NCBI RefSeq assembly: GCF_031458235.1
Contig: NZ_JAVDYB010000001.1
Coordinates: 8,333,001-8,397,000 of the forward strand
Length of the DNA stretch: 64,000 nt
Direction of reading: 5' to 3'
Origin: Catenuloplanes atrovinosus
Lineage (GTDB): Bacteria; Actinomycetota; Actinomycetes; Mycobacteriales; Micromonosporaceae
Shown: piece after piece, positions 1-9,363 of the stretch
How the letters are laid out: every line of letters begins with the position of its first letter
Numbering within the stretch: position 1 is the first letter of the stretch
Program-made: the position numbers and the translations under genes
The notes under the pieces: generated by a model
The model's database searches: none
The model's input: only the letters and a program-made list of their open reading frames with translations
What the model was told of the DNA's origin: nothing

Positions 1-110
1 CGGGCGCGCAGCGCGCCGATCGGCGGCTGGTCGATGCGGCCGAGCACATCGTTGCGGGCGGCGTCGAGGCGCGCGTCCAGGATGTCGTCGTCGTGCCGGT
101 CAGCGGGCAC
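1..110 (-). CDS. Partial gene downstream of the ECF sigma factor (5' end only)
   Basis: A GTG at 110 opens a frame that overlaps the last 11 bp of the sigma-factor gene and stays open to the window edge (36 codons, beginning MPADRHDDDILDARLDAARN). Tight overlap implies co-translation with the sigma factor. In ECF loci this position is usually held by an anti-sigma or membrane partner. The visible part is charged and rich in Asp/Arg, with no zinc-binding motif or membrane segment, so the role cannot be read from it. Confidence 0.5.
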   Translation of the reverse strand, partial: MPADRHDDDILDARLDAARNDVLGRIDQPPIGALRA

Positions 111-759
111 GGACCACCTCCACCCCCGCGGCCGCGACCTGGCCGGGCAGGGTCGCGGGCGTACGTCGTACCGTCGCTGGTCTCGGCATGGTCTTCTCCG
201 GCGCCGCGGGCGCCTGTTCCGGTGCGTGCCCGGGGTAGTCCGCGAGCAGTTCGGACATCGCGGCCCGGCCCCGGTGGAGGCGGGACTTGACCGTGCCGGT
301 GGGCAGGTCGAGGAGCTGGGCGATCTCCTCCACCGGCAGGTCGGCGAAGTAGTGCAGGGTGATCACCTGACGGTAACCGGCCGGGATCCGGGCCAGCGCC
401 GCGTGCACGTCCGGGCGCTCCGGGCCGGGCGGCGGCGAGACGGCCTCGATCAGCGGGCGGTCCCGCATCAGGATCGTGTCGAGCAGCTTCCGCCGCCGCC
501 AGCGCCGGCGGATCACGTTGATCGCGACGGTGCGCAGCCAGGCCTCCGGGTTGTCCAGCGAGGTGAGCGTGCCGGGCCGGGCCAGGGCGCGGGCGAAGGC
601 CTCCTGCACCACGTCCTGCGCCTCGGTCAGGTCGGTGGTGAAGGCGTAGACCTGGGTCACGAGCCGCCGGTAGCAGGCGTGGTAGATCTCGGTGAGCGCG
701 CGCTCGTCCTCGTCGCGTGCCGACTCCCGGCCGACTCCCTCGTCGCGTTGTGCCAACAA
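100..759 (-). CDS. ECF-type RNA polymerase sigma factor
   Basis: A 219-aa sigma-70 family protein that would direct core RNA polymerase to a specific promoter set. Region 2 spans about residues 22-90 (YHACYRRLVTQVYAFTTD, then DVVQEAFARALA and the W..TVA.N....R pattern). Region 4 is at about 118-168, with the helix-turn-helix LPVEEIAQLLDLPTGTVKSR. A Pro/Ala-rich tail of about 45 residues follows. The start is TTG at 759: GGGAGG lies 6 nt upstream of it and no better start fits. The gene is divergent from trpS, and a partner gene overlaps its 3' end, as expected for a sigma/anti-sigma pair. The exact ECF subgroup cannot be assigned by eye. Confidence 0.88.
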   Translation of the reverse strand: MLAQRDEGVGRESARDEDERALTEIYHACYRRLVTQVYAFTTDLTEAQDVVQEAFARALARPGTLTSLDNPEAWLRTVAINVIRRRWRRRKLLDTILMRDRPLIEAVSPPPGPERPDVHAALARIPAGYRQVITLHYFADLPVEEIAQLLDLPTGTVKSRLHRGRAAMSELLADYPGHAPEQAPAAPEKTMPRPATVRRTPATLPGQVAAAGVEVVRAR

Positions 760-785
760 CCGTGGCCTCCCGGCGTCCGTCAGCT

Positions 786-803
786 TAGTTGAATCTTCAA
801 CCT
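786..803. promoter_or_regulatory. Inverted repeat in the sigma/trpS divergent promoter
   Basis: GTTGAA-TC-TTCAAC (788-801) is a perfect 6-bp inverted repeat with a 2-bp centre. It sits in the roughly 105-bp gap between the divergent sigma-factor and trpS starts and is AT-rich against the surrounding GC-rich DNA. It may be an operator or part of the sigma gene's own promoter; nothing shows which protein binds it. Confidence 0.35.
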
Positions 804-840
804 ACTCTCTCCACGCAGGGTACGACCCATACCTGTGTGA

Positions 841-1890
<1,050 letters not shown>

Positions 1891-2412
1891 GTGCCGCGCA
1901 CCACCAAGGTCGGCGTGGCGGTGGACATCCCGGAACCCTGGGGCAGCGTGCTCACCGAGCGCCGCGCCCAGGCCGGTGATCCGCAGGCCGCGTTCGTGCC
2001 CGCGCACGTCACGCTGCTCGGCCCGACCGAGGTCGACGCGGACGCGCTGCCCGCGATCGAGAAGCACCTGGCCGCGGTCGCGTCCGCGCACCCGTCGTTC
2101 GAGCTGCACCTGCGCGGCACCGGCACGTTCCGGCCGCTGACCCAGGTGGTGTTCGTCGCGGTCGCCACCGGCATCGGCGAGTGCGAGCGGCTGGCCTCGG
2201 CGATCGCGGCGGCGGACGAGATCGACCGGCGGCTGAAGTACCCGTACCACCCGCACGTCACGATCGCGCAGGACGTGACGCCGGAGGCGCTGGACGCGGC
2301 GTACGAGGATCTGGCGGACTTCGAGGCGCGCTTCGAGGTCGACTCGTTCACGCTGTTCCTGCACGGCGGCGAAGGGGCCTGGCAGCCCCGGCGCGACTTC
2401 CCGCTGCGCTGA
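1891..2412 (+). CDS. 2'-5' RNA ligase-like 2H phosphoesterase
   Basis: A 173-aa protein of the 2H phosphoesterase/RNA ligase family. Two HxT motifs, HVTL (about residue 40) and HVTI (about residue 122), are spaced as in LigT-type proteins; the two histidines would form the catalytic pair for 2',3'-cyclic phosphate or 2'-5' linkage chemistry. The natural substrate is unknown for most bacterial members. The GTG start immediately follows the trpS stop with no spacer, implying translational coupling. Confidence 0.85.
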   Translation: MPRTTKVGVAVDIPEPWGSVLTERRAQAGDPQAAFVPAHVTLLGPTEVDADALPAIEKHLAAVASAHPSFELHLRGTGTFRPLTQVVFVAVATGIGECERLASAIAAADEIDRRLKYPYHPHVTIAQDVTPEALDAAYEDLADFEARFEVDSFTLFLHGGEGAWQPRRDFPLR

Positions 2413-2425
2413 GGCCGGGTTCCAC

Positions 2426-3334
2426 ATGGGGCGCGACGTGCTCGGCAGGGCGGTCCGGGCGGTCGACGGCGCCGTCCTGCGCGCCCGCCGGGCCAACCGG
2501 GTGTTCGACCACTTCTGGCGCGCCCAGGAGCGGTACGGCGAGGTGCTGGCCGGCCGGTGCGCGGCCGCGATCGCCTACTACTCGTTCTTCGCGCTGTTCG
2601 CGATCGGCCTGCTGGCGTACTCGGTCTTCGGCTTCCTGCTCAGCTTCAACCTGGACCTGTTCGACGCGGTCCGGCACTACCTGTCGCAGAACATGCAGAT
2701 CATCGACCCGAACGCGATCCTGGACAGCCGCGGCCGGGTCGGGCTGATCGGCCTGGTCGGCCTGCTCTTCTCCGGCATCGGCTGGGTCGAGGCGATCCGC
2801 TCCTCGCAGCGGCTGATCTGGAAGCTCGACCAGCAGCCCGGCAACCTGGTCGTGCGCCGCCTGGTCGACCTGGGCGTGCTGCTCGGCATCCTGATCATGC
2901 TGGCCGCGTCGATCGCGGCGGTGGACGCGCTGGAGGGCCTGATCGGCTGGCTGGCCGGCGGGCTCAGCGTGCTGACCACGGTGTACGCCTGGCTGATGCA
3001 GCTGGCGCTGAACATGCTGCTGGCCGCCGCGCTGCTGGTGGCCGTGCCGCGGCTGCGGATGACCATGCGCCGGGTGGCGCCACCGGTGCTCCAGGTCGGC
3101 ATCGGCGTGACGCTGCTCAACACGGTCGGCCGGTACTTCATCGGGCTGGCCCAGCACAATCCGGCGTACACGGTGGTCACCGGCGCGGTCGGCCTGCTGG
3201 TCTACCTGTACCTGCTCAACCAGATGCTGCTCTTCGCCGCCGCGTGGGCCGCGACCAGCCCGCACGGCTCCGTGTGGGACTACTCCGGCGGCCCGGTGGA
3301 GAATCATGACGAGGACCGGCTCCACTTGGCATGA
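2426..3334 (+). CDS. YihY/BrkB family integral membrane protein
   Basis: A 302-aa membrane protein with about six hydrophobic segments, roughly residues 48-75, 108-120, 146-168, 178-225 (two segments) and 240-262. The sequence matches the YihY/BrkB pattern: an AIAYYSFFALFAIGLLAYS first segment, a central SGIGWVEAIRSSQRLIWKLD stretch, and YLYLLNQMLLFAAAW near the end. An early annotation of the family as ribonuclease BN was wrong; many members have no proven function. It begins 13 bp after the RNA-ligase-like gene, and its TGA overlaps the ATG of the next gene (ATGA), so it is in one operon with both. Confidence 0.85.
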   Translation: MGRDVLGRAVRAVDGAVLRARRANRVFDHFWRAQERYGEVLAGRCAAAIAYYSFFALFAIGLLAYSVFGFLLSFNLDLFDAVRHYLSQNMQIIDPNAILDSRGRVGLIGLVGLLFSGIGWVEAIRSSQRLIWKLDQQPGNLVVRRLVDLGVLLGILIMLAASIAAVDALEGLIGWLAGGLSVLTTVYAWLMQLALNMLLAAALLVAVPRLRMTMRRVAPPVLQVGIGVTLLNTVGRYFIGLAQHNPAYTVVTGAVGLLVYLYLLNQMLLFAAAWAATSPHGSVWDYSGGPVENHDEDRLHLA

Positions 3335-3771
3335 TGAGGCCCATGGGGGCTTTGGTGACGTTGGACCTGCCGGACGATTCGCCGACGCTGGACCTGCCGT
3401 GGATCATCACGTTCGGGCCGCTGTCGGACGACGACGAGTGGGAGCCGGTGGTCTGCGGGCCGTACGAGCGGCAGCACGCGCTGTCGCTGGCCGAGTCGGT
3501 GGTGGCGGACGAGCAGCTGATGGCGGTGGTGGAGCCGCTGCTGCCGTCCACGGCGGCCGGCGAGATCCGCGACGAGATCGAGAAGGCGCGGCGGCTGGCG
3601 GAGGAGGAGCCGCCCCAGCTCGGGGACGAGAGCTTCGGGGACGCGGGGCTGACCGGCCTGCTCGACGAGGAGGCCGACGCGCACGATCACGACCACCTGG
3701 AGGCGGAGCCGCCGACGCCCGCGGAGATCAAGGCCGGCATGCGGCGGATCGCGGCGAAGCTGTCCGCCTAG
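3331..3771 (+). CDS. Acidic hypothetical protein
   Basis: A 146-aa protein I do not recognise as a named family. It starts at an ATGA overlap with the YihY gene; an internal ATG at 3343 is an alternative start. The N-terminal half (TFGPLSDDDEWEPVVCGPYE, then a helix VVADEQLMAVVEPLL) looks like a small folded domain. The C-terminal half is Asp/Glu/His-rich (DEEADAHDHDHLEAE) and ends in a helix. There is no signal peptide or membrane segment. It is the last gene of the trpS operon and is followed at once by the convergent LacI gene. Confidence 0.7.
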   Translation: MMRPMGALVTLDLPDDSPTLDLPWIITFGPLSDDDEWEPVVCGPYERQHALSLAESVVADEQLMAVVEPLLPSTAAGEIRDEIEKARRLAEEEPPQLGDESFGDAGLTGLLDEEADAHDHDHLEAEPPTPAEIKAGMRRIAAKLSA

Positions 3772-3784
3772 GGCGTCTGGCGGG

Positions 3785-4822
3785 TCACGCCGGGACGGCG
3801 AGGGAGGCGCGGGCCGCGGCGGTGGAGCCGCGGACCACGAGCTCGGGGCGGAAGACGTATTCGGAGCGCGGGGCCGCGTGGCCGTTGATCTCGTCGACCA
3901 GCGCGCGGACCGCGGCCACCGCCATCGGGCTGACCGGCTGGCGCAGCGTGGTGAGCGGTGGGTCGGTGAACGCGGTCAGCGGTGAGTCGTCGAAGCCGAC
4001 CACGGAGAGGTCGCCGGGGACGGAGAGACCGCGGCGGCGGCCGGCCCGCACGGCGCCCAGCGCCATCAGGTCGGAGCCGGAGATGATGGCGGTCACGCCC
4101 GCGTCCAGCAGCCGGGTGGTCGCGGCGTCGCCGCCCTCCACGCCGAACAGCAGGGACAGCGAGATCAGCGCGTCCAGGTCCGCGTCGGGGATGCCGGTCA
4201 GCCGCCGCATGGCGGCGCGGTAGCCGTCTATCTTGCGGCGGACCGGCGTGAAGCGGTCCGGGCCGGAGACGAAGCCGATCCGCCGGTGGCCGAGCGCGAC
4301 CAGGTGGGACACGGCCAGCTCGCCGGCTTCGCGGTCGTCGCAGGAGATGAACGGCGCGTCGACGTCCGGCGTGTAGCCGTTGATCAGCACGATCGGCAGC
4401 GGGCGGGCGGTGAGCCGGCGGTACCGCTCCAGGTCGGCCGTGGTGTCCGCGTGCAGGCCGGAGACGAAGACGATGCCGGAGACCTGGCGGTCCAGCAGCA
4501 TCTCCACGTACTCGTCCTCGGTGACGCCGCCGGGCGTCTGCGTGCAGAGCACCGGCGTGTACCCGGTCTGGGACAGGCTCGACTCGATCTCCTGCGCGAA
4601 CGCCGGGAAGATCGGGTTGTTCAGCTCCGGCACGATCAGGCCGACCAGACCGGCGCTGCGCTTGCGCAGGCGGGCGGGGCGCTCGTAGCCCAGCACGTCG
4701 AGCGCGGTGAGCACGGCCTGCCGGGTGTCGACGGCGACGCCCGGGCGGTCGTTCAGGACGCGGGACACCGTCGCCTCGCTGACCTGCGCCTGCTGGGCGA
4801 TGTCCGACAGACGTGCGCGCAT
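3785..4822 (-). CDS. LacI family transcriptional regulator
   Basis: A 345-aa LacI/GalR repressor. The DNA-binding helix-turn-helix is at the extreme N-terminus (LSDIAQQAQVSEATVSRVLN), followed by the hinge and a periplasmic-binding-protein-like effector domain (VGLIVPELNNPIFPAFAQEI ... GHRRIGFVSGP ... VVGFDDSPL). The ATG at 4822 was chosen because the HTH must begin within a few residues of the N-terminus; upstream in-frame starts run into the promoter. The gene is divergent from the LVIVD-repeat protein, and the shared upstream region carries three TTGCAA palindromes that are plausible operators. The ligand is unknown; a sugar is usual for the family. Confidence 0.93.
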   Translation of the reverse strand: MRARLSDIAQQAQVSEATVSRVLNDRPGVAVDTRQAVLTALDVLGYERPARLRKRSAGLVGLIVPELNNPIFPAFAQEIESSLSQTGYTPVLCTQTPGGVTEDEYVEMLLDRQVSGIVFVSGLHADTTADLERYRRLTARPLPIVLINGYTPDVDAPFISCDDREAGELAVSHLVALGHRRIGFVSGPDRFTPVRRKIDGYRAAMRRLTGIPDADLDALISLSLLFGVEGGDAATTRLLDAGVTAIISGSDLMALGAVRAGRRRGLSVPGDLSVVGFDDSPLTAFTDPPLTTLRQPVSPMAVAAVRALVDEINGHAAPRSEYVFRPELVVRGSTAAARASLAVPA

Positions 4823-4839
4823 TCGAGAACAGTAACCCA

Positions 4840-5020
4840 TCGGCAACTTCTTGCGGCACGCTTCGCAAGACCTTGCAACGGGTGTCCATTGTGAAGTTTG
4901 TGTTGCAAGGCGAACGCAGGGTGGTCGTAACCTCACATCGGGCTGGTGTTTGTCGTTTGCAAATGCTTCGATATCGAGGAACGGCAGCACCGCATGCCGT
5001 CCTGATCGAAGGGCAGTGTG
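4840..5020. promoter_or_regulatory. Divergent control region with three TTGCAA palindromes
   Basis: The gap between the LacI gene and the LVIVD-repeat gene holds TTGCAA at 4873-4878 and 4903-4908, and an extended TTTGCAAA at 4956-4963. Partial copies are also present (CTTGCGG near 4850, CGCAAG near 4864). Four A/T positions per hexamer make chance clustering unlikely at this GC content. LacI-family operators are typically short palindromes of this kind, so these are the best candidate sites for the adjacent regulator. Confidence 0.5.
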
Positions 5021-5021
5021 T

Positions 5022-6815
5022 ATGACCAGCCACACCCCACGAGGGTTACGCAGGCTCAGTCTCGCCGGGCTCGCCGCGACCGCCGCCACGCTCGTGGCCG
5101 TGGCCGCGGCGCCCTCCGCCGCCTACGCGGAGATCCCCGGTGTCGACGAGATCGTCTCCAGCGACAACCTCACCCAGCTGGCGAACGTGCCGAAGTCGGC
5201 CGGCTTCGACTCGCTCAACTCCGACCTGGCGTTCCAGGGGAAGTACGCGTTCTCCGGGAACTACAACGGCTTCGTCATCTACGACATCAGCAACCCGTCG
5301 GCGCCCGCGGTGGTCAGCGAGGTGCTCTGCGTGGGCGCCCAGAACGACATCTCGGTCCTCGGTGACCTGCTGTTCCTCTCCACCGACTCGTCGCGCAGCG
5401 ACGACTCGTGCAACAGCACCGCCCTGCCCGCCTCGGACAAGGCGGCCTGGGAGGGCATCAAGATCTTCGACATCAGCGACAAGGCCGCGCCGAAGTACAT
5501 CAAGTCGGTGGAGACCAACTGCGGGTCGCACACCCACACGCTGGTCCCGGGCAAGAAGGACGCGTACCTGTACATCTCGTCCTACTCGCCGTCCTCGACG
5601 TACCCCGACTGCCTCCCGCCGCACGACGCGGTGTCGATCGTCAAGGTGCCGCTGAAGAAGCCGGCGGACGCCGCGGTGATCGCCGCGCCGAACCTGTTCC
5701 CGGACGGCGGCAACCCGGGCGGCAACGGCAGCTCCAACACGACCGGCTGCCACGACATCACGGTGTACCCGGCGAAGAAGATCGCGGCGGGCGCCTGCAT
5801 GGGTGACGGCATCCTGATGGACATCTCCGACCCGGAGAAGCCCCGGGTGACCGAGCGGGTGCGGGACACCACGAACTTCGCGTTCTGGCACTCCGCCTCG
5901 TTCAACAACGCCGGTACGAAGGTGGTCTTCACGGACGAGCTGGGTGGCGGCGGCGGCGCGACCTGCAACCCGGAGATCGGGCCGAACCGGGGCGCGGACG
6001 CGGTCTACGACCTGGTGGGCGGCAAGCTCACGTTCAAGAGCTACTTCAAGATCCCGCGGGAGAACGGTCCCACGGAGAACTGCGTGGCGCACAACGGGTC
6101 GATCATCCCGGCGATGGGCCGCGACATCCTGGTCCAGGCCTGGTACCAGGGCGGCGTCTCGGTCTGGGACTTCACCGACTCGGCGAACCCGGTGGAGCTC
6201 GGCTTCTGGGAGCGCGGGCCGCTCAGCACCACCACGGCGACCACCGGTGGCTCCTGGTCCGCGTACTACTACAACGGCCTGATCTACTCCAACGACATCG
6301 CGAAGGGCTTCGACGTGCTGAAGCTCGACGACCCGGCGACGAACAGCGCCAAGGCCGTCCGGTTCGGCGCGCTCAACGTCCAGACGCAGCCGGAGTACCC
6401 GGTCTGCACCACGGTGGTGCGCGACGCCTCCCGTGGCATCTCCGCCAGGTCCGGGGTGACCTGCGTGGACGGCGGCGTGATCCGCGGCCGGGTGGAGATC
6501 TCCAAGGGCGCGAAGCTGCTGGCCTACAACGCCACCGTGGCCGGCGACGTGCGCGTCACCGGCGGCGGCACGCTCTCGCTGGTCGACAGCCGGATCGTCG
6601 GCGACGTCTGGGCGGACGAACTGGCCGAGGTCTACGTCGCCGGCAACCGGATCTCCGGTGACCTGGACGTCTACGACACCACCGGCACGGTCGTGGTCTC
6701 CGGGAACACCATCTCCGGCAGCCTGGAGTGCGCGTACAACAAGACCGCCCCCACGAACGACGGCGTGAAGAACGTCGTCGACACGCGTGAGAAGGGGCAG
6801 TGCCGCACGCTGTAG
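5022..6815 (+). CDS. Secreted LVIVD-repeat protein with beta-helix-like C-terminus
   Basis: A 597-aa exported protein. A signal peptide covers about residues 1-33 (two arginines, the hydrophobic stretch LAGLAATAATLVAVAAA, then AYA cleavage). The body has LVIVD-type beta-propeller repeats such as GFVIYDISNPSAPAVVSEV, GIKIFDISDKAAPKYIKSVE, GILMDISDPEKPRV and GVSVWDFTDSANPVELG. The last roughly 100 residues change character (RGRVEISKGAKLLAYNATVA, GDVRVTGG, GDVWADELAEVYVAGN, SGDLDVYDTTGTVVVSGN), resembling a short parallel beta-helix or bactofilin-like stack. The ATG at 5022 precedes the signal peptide. No catalytic site is evident; the role is probably extracellular binding or scaffolding. Likely controlled by the divergent LacI regulator. 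Confidence 0.82.
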   Translation: MTSHTPRGLRRLSLAGLAATAATLVAVAAAPSAAYAEIPGVDEIVSSDNLTQLANVPKSAGFDSLNSDLAFQGKYAFSGNYNGFVIYDISNPSAPAVVSEVLCVGAQNDISVLGDLLFLSTDSSRSDDSCNSTALPASDKAAWEGIKIFDISDKAAPKYIKSVETNCGSHTHTLVPGKKDAYLYISSYSPSSTYPDCLPPHDAVSIVKVPLKKPADAAVIAAPNLFPDGGNPGGNGSSNTTGCHDITVYPAKKIAAGACMGDGILMDISDPEKPRVTERVRDTTNFAFWHSASFNNAGTKVVFTDELGGGGGATCNPEIGPNRGADAVYDLVGGKLTFKSYFKIPRENGPTENCVAHNGSIIPAMGRDILVQAWYQGGVSVWDFTDSANPVELGFWERGPLSTTTATTGGSWSAYYYNGLIYSNDIAKGFDVLKLDDPATNSAKAVRFGALNVQTQPEYPVCTTVVRDASRGISARSGVTCVDGGVIRGRVEISKGAKLLAYNATVAGDVRVTGGGTLSLVDSRIVGDVWADELAEVYVAGNRISGDLDVYDTTGTVVVSGNTISGSLECAYNKTAPTNDGVKNVVDTREKGQCRTL

Positions 6816-6830
6816 CGGCGCGATCGTCAG

Positions 6831-6864
6831 CGAGGGCCCGCTCCAGGCGAGGAGCGGGCCCTCG
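6831..6864. terminator. Bidirectional hairpin terminator
   Basis: A perfect 14-bp stem, CGAGGGCCCGCTCC / GGAGCGGGCCCTCG, with a 6-nt loop, sits between the convergent LVIVD-repeat and DUF305 genes. It has no long T-tract, as is common in actinomycetes. Confidence 0.8.
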
Positions 6865-6874
6865 TGCGTCCCGG

Positions 6875-7573
6875 TCAGCCGACGATGATCTCGCTCATCC
6901 GGTCGATCTCGACGGCCTGCTCGTGCGCGACCGAGGTGGCGATCTGGGCGACCCAGGGGTTCTCACCCGCGCGCAGCGCCTCGTCGGCCATGGCGATCGC
7001 GCCCGCGTGGTGGTCGGTCATCATCTCCACGAAGCGCCGGTCGAACTCGTCGCCGGACATCGCGGTCAGCTCCGCGATGCGCTCCGGGCTCTGCATGCCG
7101 GGCATCGTGGCGTGGTCGTGGCCGGGCAGTTCCTCGCCGAGGTTGCGCTGGGTGAGCCAGCCGCGGTAGGCGTTGATCTCGACGGTCTGGGTGTCCGCGA
7201 TCCGGTCGGCCAGCGCGACGATCCGCGGATTCCCGGCGCGGGTGGCGGCCAGCCCGGAGATCTCCACGGCCTGGCGGTGGTGCGGGATCATCTTGCGCAG
7301 GAAGTCGGCGTCGGCCTGGTTCCACGGGTCGGACGCGCCGGGCGCGCCGGGCCCGCCCGAGGGCGGCGTGGGCAGCACCACCCGGGCGGACTCGCCGGGG
7401 CGGCCGGGCAGGATGGCCGAGCGCTGCGGCACCGGCGCGGCACTGGCCGTGCCCGGGGCGGCGACCGGGTCCTCGCCGTCCGATTTGGACGTCAGTGCGA
7501 TGCCGGTGGCGGTGGCGGCCAGCACCACGATCGCTCCGGCACCGATCAGGACCCGCCGGTCCGTCAATCGCAT
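6875..7573 (-). CDS. DUF305 domain protein with N-terminal membrane anchor
   Basis: A 232-aa protein. Residues about 7-26 are a hydrophobic anchor or signal (RVLIGAGAIVVLAATATGIA), followed by a Pro/Ala/Gly-rich linker. The C-terminal DUF305 domain (about residues 80-230) carries both diagnostic motifs, MIPHHRQAVEIS and MMTDHHAGAIAMADEAL, plus HEQAVEIDRM. The paired histidines suggest metal binding, and the family is often linked to copper handling, though not proven generally. The start at 7573 is supported by GAGGGGA about 8 nt upstream; an upstream in-frame GTG would place the start inside the ribosome-binding site. Confidence 0.87.
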   Translation of the reverse strand: MRLTDRRVLIGAGAIVVLAATATGIALTSKSDGEDPVAAPGTASAAPVPQRSAILPGRPGESARVVLPTPPSGGPGAPGASDPWNQADADFLRKMIPHHRQAVEISGLAATRAGNPRIVALADRIADTQTVEINAYRGWLTQRNLGEELPGHDHATMPGMQSPERIAELTAMSGDEFDRRFVEMMTDHHAGAIAMADEALRAGENPWVAQIATSVAHEQAVEIDRMSEIIVG

Positions 7574-8224
7574 GTGGACTCCCCTCACCTGCGCATCAAT
7601 CCGATCCTATCCGGTCGCGGCGCGCCAACCGATAGTGATCGATCCCGCAATGTCGCAAGATCCAGCGGGTACGGGGATCGCGGGCGGGGAGCGGCCGGGC
7701 GCCGGTGCGCGGCGGCTGGGCGGCGAGGGCGGCCGGATGAGGCCGGGCGGCGGTCGGGTGTGGGTGGGCGGCGAGGTGGCCGGGTGCGGCCCGCTGTGAC
7801 GGTGGCCGGAGGCGGCCGGCGGTGGCGGTGGCCGGGGCGGCCGGGCGGAGACGGCGGCCGGGTGGGGATGGCGGTTGGCGGAGGGAGGCGGGGGTTCGTA
7901 CCCTCGGATGTTTTTGATCTTGGGGGTGGGGGTCCGCGTTACCGGTTCGTAAAATTTTTTCGCGGTGGTCATGTTTTGTTCGGTCACCGTTGTGTCACAG
8001 TGCGGTCTCGGCGCGGCCGGTGACGAGCGCGCGACATGTGGCGAATTCGCCCACGAAGCCCCTGATCGGCGGTGCAAGGTTGATCAGGAGAGTTACGTGG
8101 GGGTAACGGTGCTCCAACAGGTAGCGCACGGTTGTCCGACCCGTGACCTGGGGCAGCGTACGCTCACCGTCTCGTGGGAACCACCGCTCGTCGTGCGGTG
8201 TGCAGTGTATGGAAGGAGACCCTC
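7574..8224. other. 650-bp intergenic region: G-rich low-complexity tract and transporter promoter region
   Basis: No convincing gene lies here. About 7680-7910 is a G-rich, purine-biased tract made of GGCGG/GGTGGGCGG-like runs, compatible with G-quadruplexes. It is followed at about 7900-8010 by an unusually AT-rich island (atgtttttgatcttg; gtaaaattttttcgcgg; catgttttgttcgg) that looks like the promoter area of the downstream nucleoside-transport operon. Between there and the start at 8225 is a leader of up to about 200 nt. A reverse-strand open frame at 7607-8077 is proline-biased and is treated as non-coding. Confidence 0.5.
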
Positions 8225-9307
8225 TTGCGCGCTGCGCGTGGGATTCAGATGCTTGCGGTGCTGGCGGCCTCCGGGCTCGCCCTCTCCGCGTGTGGCGAGG
8301 CTCCGGAGGAGAACGCCGCCGGTGGCAGCACGGCCGCCGAATACAACGCCTGCATGGTGACGGACACGGGTGGCATCGACGACAAGTCGTTCAACGCGTC
8401 CGCCTGGGCCGGCCTGGAGGCCGCCAAGGCCGAGGCGAGCAACATCAAGACGAAGTACACCGCGTCCAGCGCGATCGCGGACTACGAGCCGAACCTGACA
8501 GACTACGCGAACCAGAAGTGCAGCTTCATCCTCGCGGTCGGCGGCCTGATGGCGGACGCCACGAAGAAGATCGCGGCGGCCAACCCGACCGCGCAGTTCG
8601 CGATCGTCGACGCGGCGATCCCGGACCAGACGAACGTCTACCCGCTGCAGTTCGACACCGCGCAGGCGTCGTACCTGGCCGGTTACCTGGCCGCCGGCTT
8701 CTCGAAGACCGGCACGGTGGCGACCTACGGCGGCATGAACATCCCGCCGGTGACCATCTTCATGGACGGCTTCGTCGACGGCGTCGCGAAGTACAACGAG
8801 GCCAAGGGCAAGAACGTCAAGGTTCTCGGCTGGGACAAGGCGACCCAGAAGGGCACCTTCGCGGAGGACTTCACCAGCCAGGCCAAGGGCAAGGCGATCT
8901 CCGACACGTTCGTCGGCCAGGGTGCGGACGTCATCCTGCCGGTCGCCGGCGGCGCCGGCCTGGGCACCGCGGCCGCGGCCAAGGAGTCGAACGGCAAGTA
9001 CAGCGTGATCTGGGTCGACTCGGACGGCTGCGCGGTCGCCGCGCAGTACTGCTCCGCGTTCCTGAGCACGGTCGTGAAGAGCGTCGAGGGCGGCGTCAAG
9101 GAGGCCGCGCTGAAGGGCGCGAAGGGCGAGAAGCTCGACGCGGCCGCCGGCTACAAGGGCACGCTGGAGAACGGCGGCGTGTCGCTGGGCGCGTACCACG
9201 AGTTCGACAGCAAGGTCCCGGCCGAGCTGAAGTCCGAGATCGAGCAGCTGAAGGCGGACATCATCGCCGGCACGATCAAGGTCGAGTCGGCGGCCGCGCC
9301 GAAGTGA
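8225..9307 (+). CDS. BMP family nucleoside-binding lipoprotein (ABC transporter)
   Basis: A 360-aa substrate-binding lipoprotein of the Bmp/PnrA family, which delivers nucleosides to an ABC importer. The signal peptide ends in the lipobox LSAC at about residue 23, after which the cysteine is lipidated. The mature part shows the family pattern: VTDTGGIDDKSFNASAWAGL, the central AQASYLAGYLAAGFSKTG, and VIWVDSDGC. The start is TTG at 8225, with AAGGAG ending 6 nt upstream; upstream in-frame codons would put the ribosome-binding site inside the coding region. The next three genes encode the matching ATPase and two permeases, followed by nucleoside-degrading enzymes, which supports nucleoside as the cargo. 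Confidence 0.92.
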   Translation: MRAARGIQMLAVLAASGLALSACGEAPEENAAGGSTAAEYNACMVTDTGGIDDKSFNASAWAGLEAAKAEASNIKTKYTASSAIADYEPNLTDYANQKCSFILAVGGLMADATKKIAAANPTAQFAIVDAAIPDQTNVYPLQFDTAQASYLAGYLAAGFSKTGTVATYGGMNIPPVTIFMDGFVDGVAKYNEAKGKNVKVLGWDKATQKGTFAEDFTSQAKGKAISDTFVGQGADVILPVAGGAGLGTAAAAKESNGKYSVIWVDSDGCAVAAQYCSAFLSTVVKSVEGGVKEAALKGAKGEKLDAAAGYKGTLENGGVSLGAYHEFDSKVPAELKSEIEQLKADIIAGTIKVESAAAPK

Positions 9308-9329
9308 TGATCTGATAACCCCGCACCAT

Positions 9330-9363
9330 CCGGCCGCCGCGCGGACACCCGCGCGGCGGCCGG
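9330..9363 (+). terminator. Intra-operon hairpin after the binding-protein gene
   Basis: A perfect 13-bp stem, CCGGCCGCCGCGC / GCGCGGCGGCCGG, with an 8-nt loop lies in the 188-bp gap between the binding-protein and ATPase genes. Binding proteins are usually made in excess over membrane components, and such hairpins commonly attenuate transcription or protect the upstream mRNA. Confidence 0.6.

Noticed and set aside
7607-8077. Reverse-strand frame of 156 codons in the 7.6-8.1 kb gap
   Set aside because: Proline-biased translation of a G-rich tract, no ribosome-binding site, no recognisable motif; composition explains the open frame.
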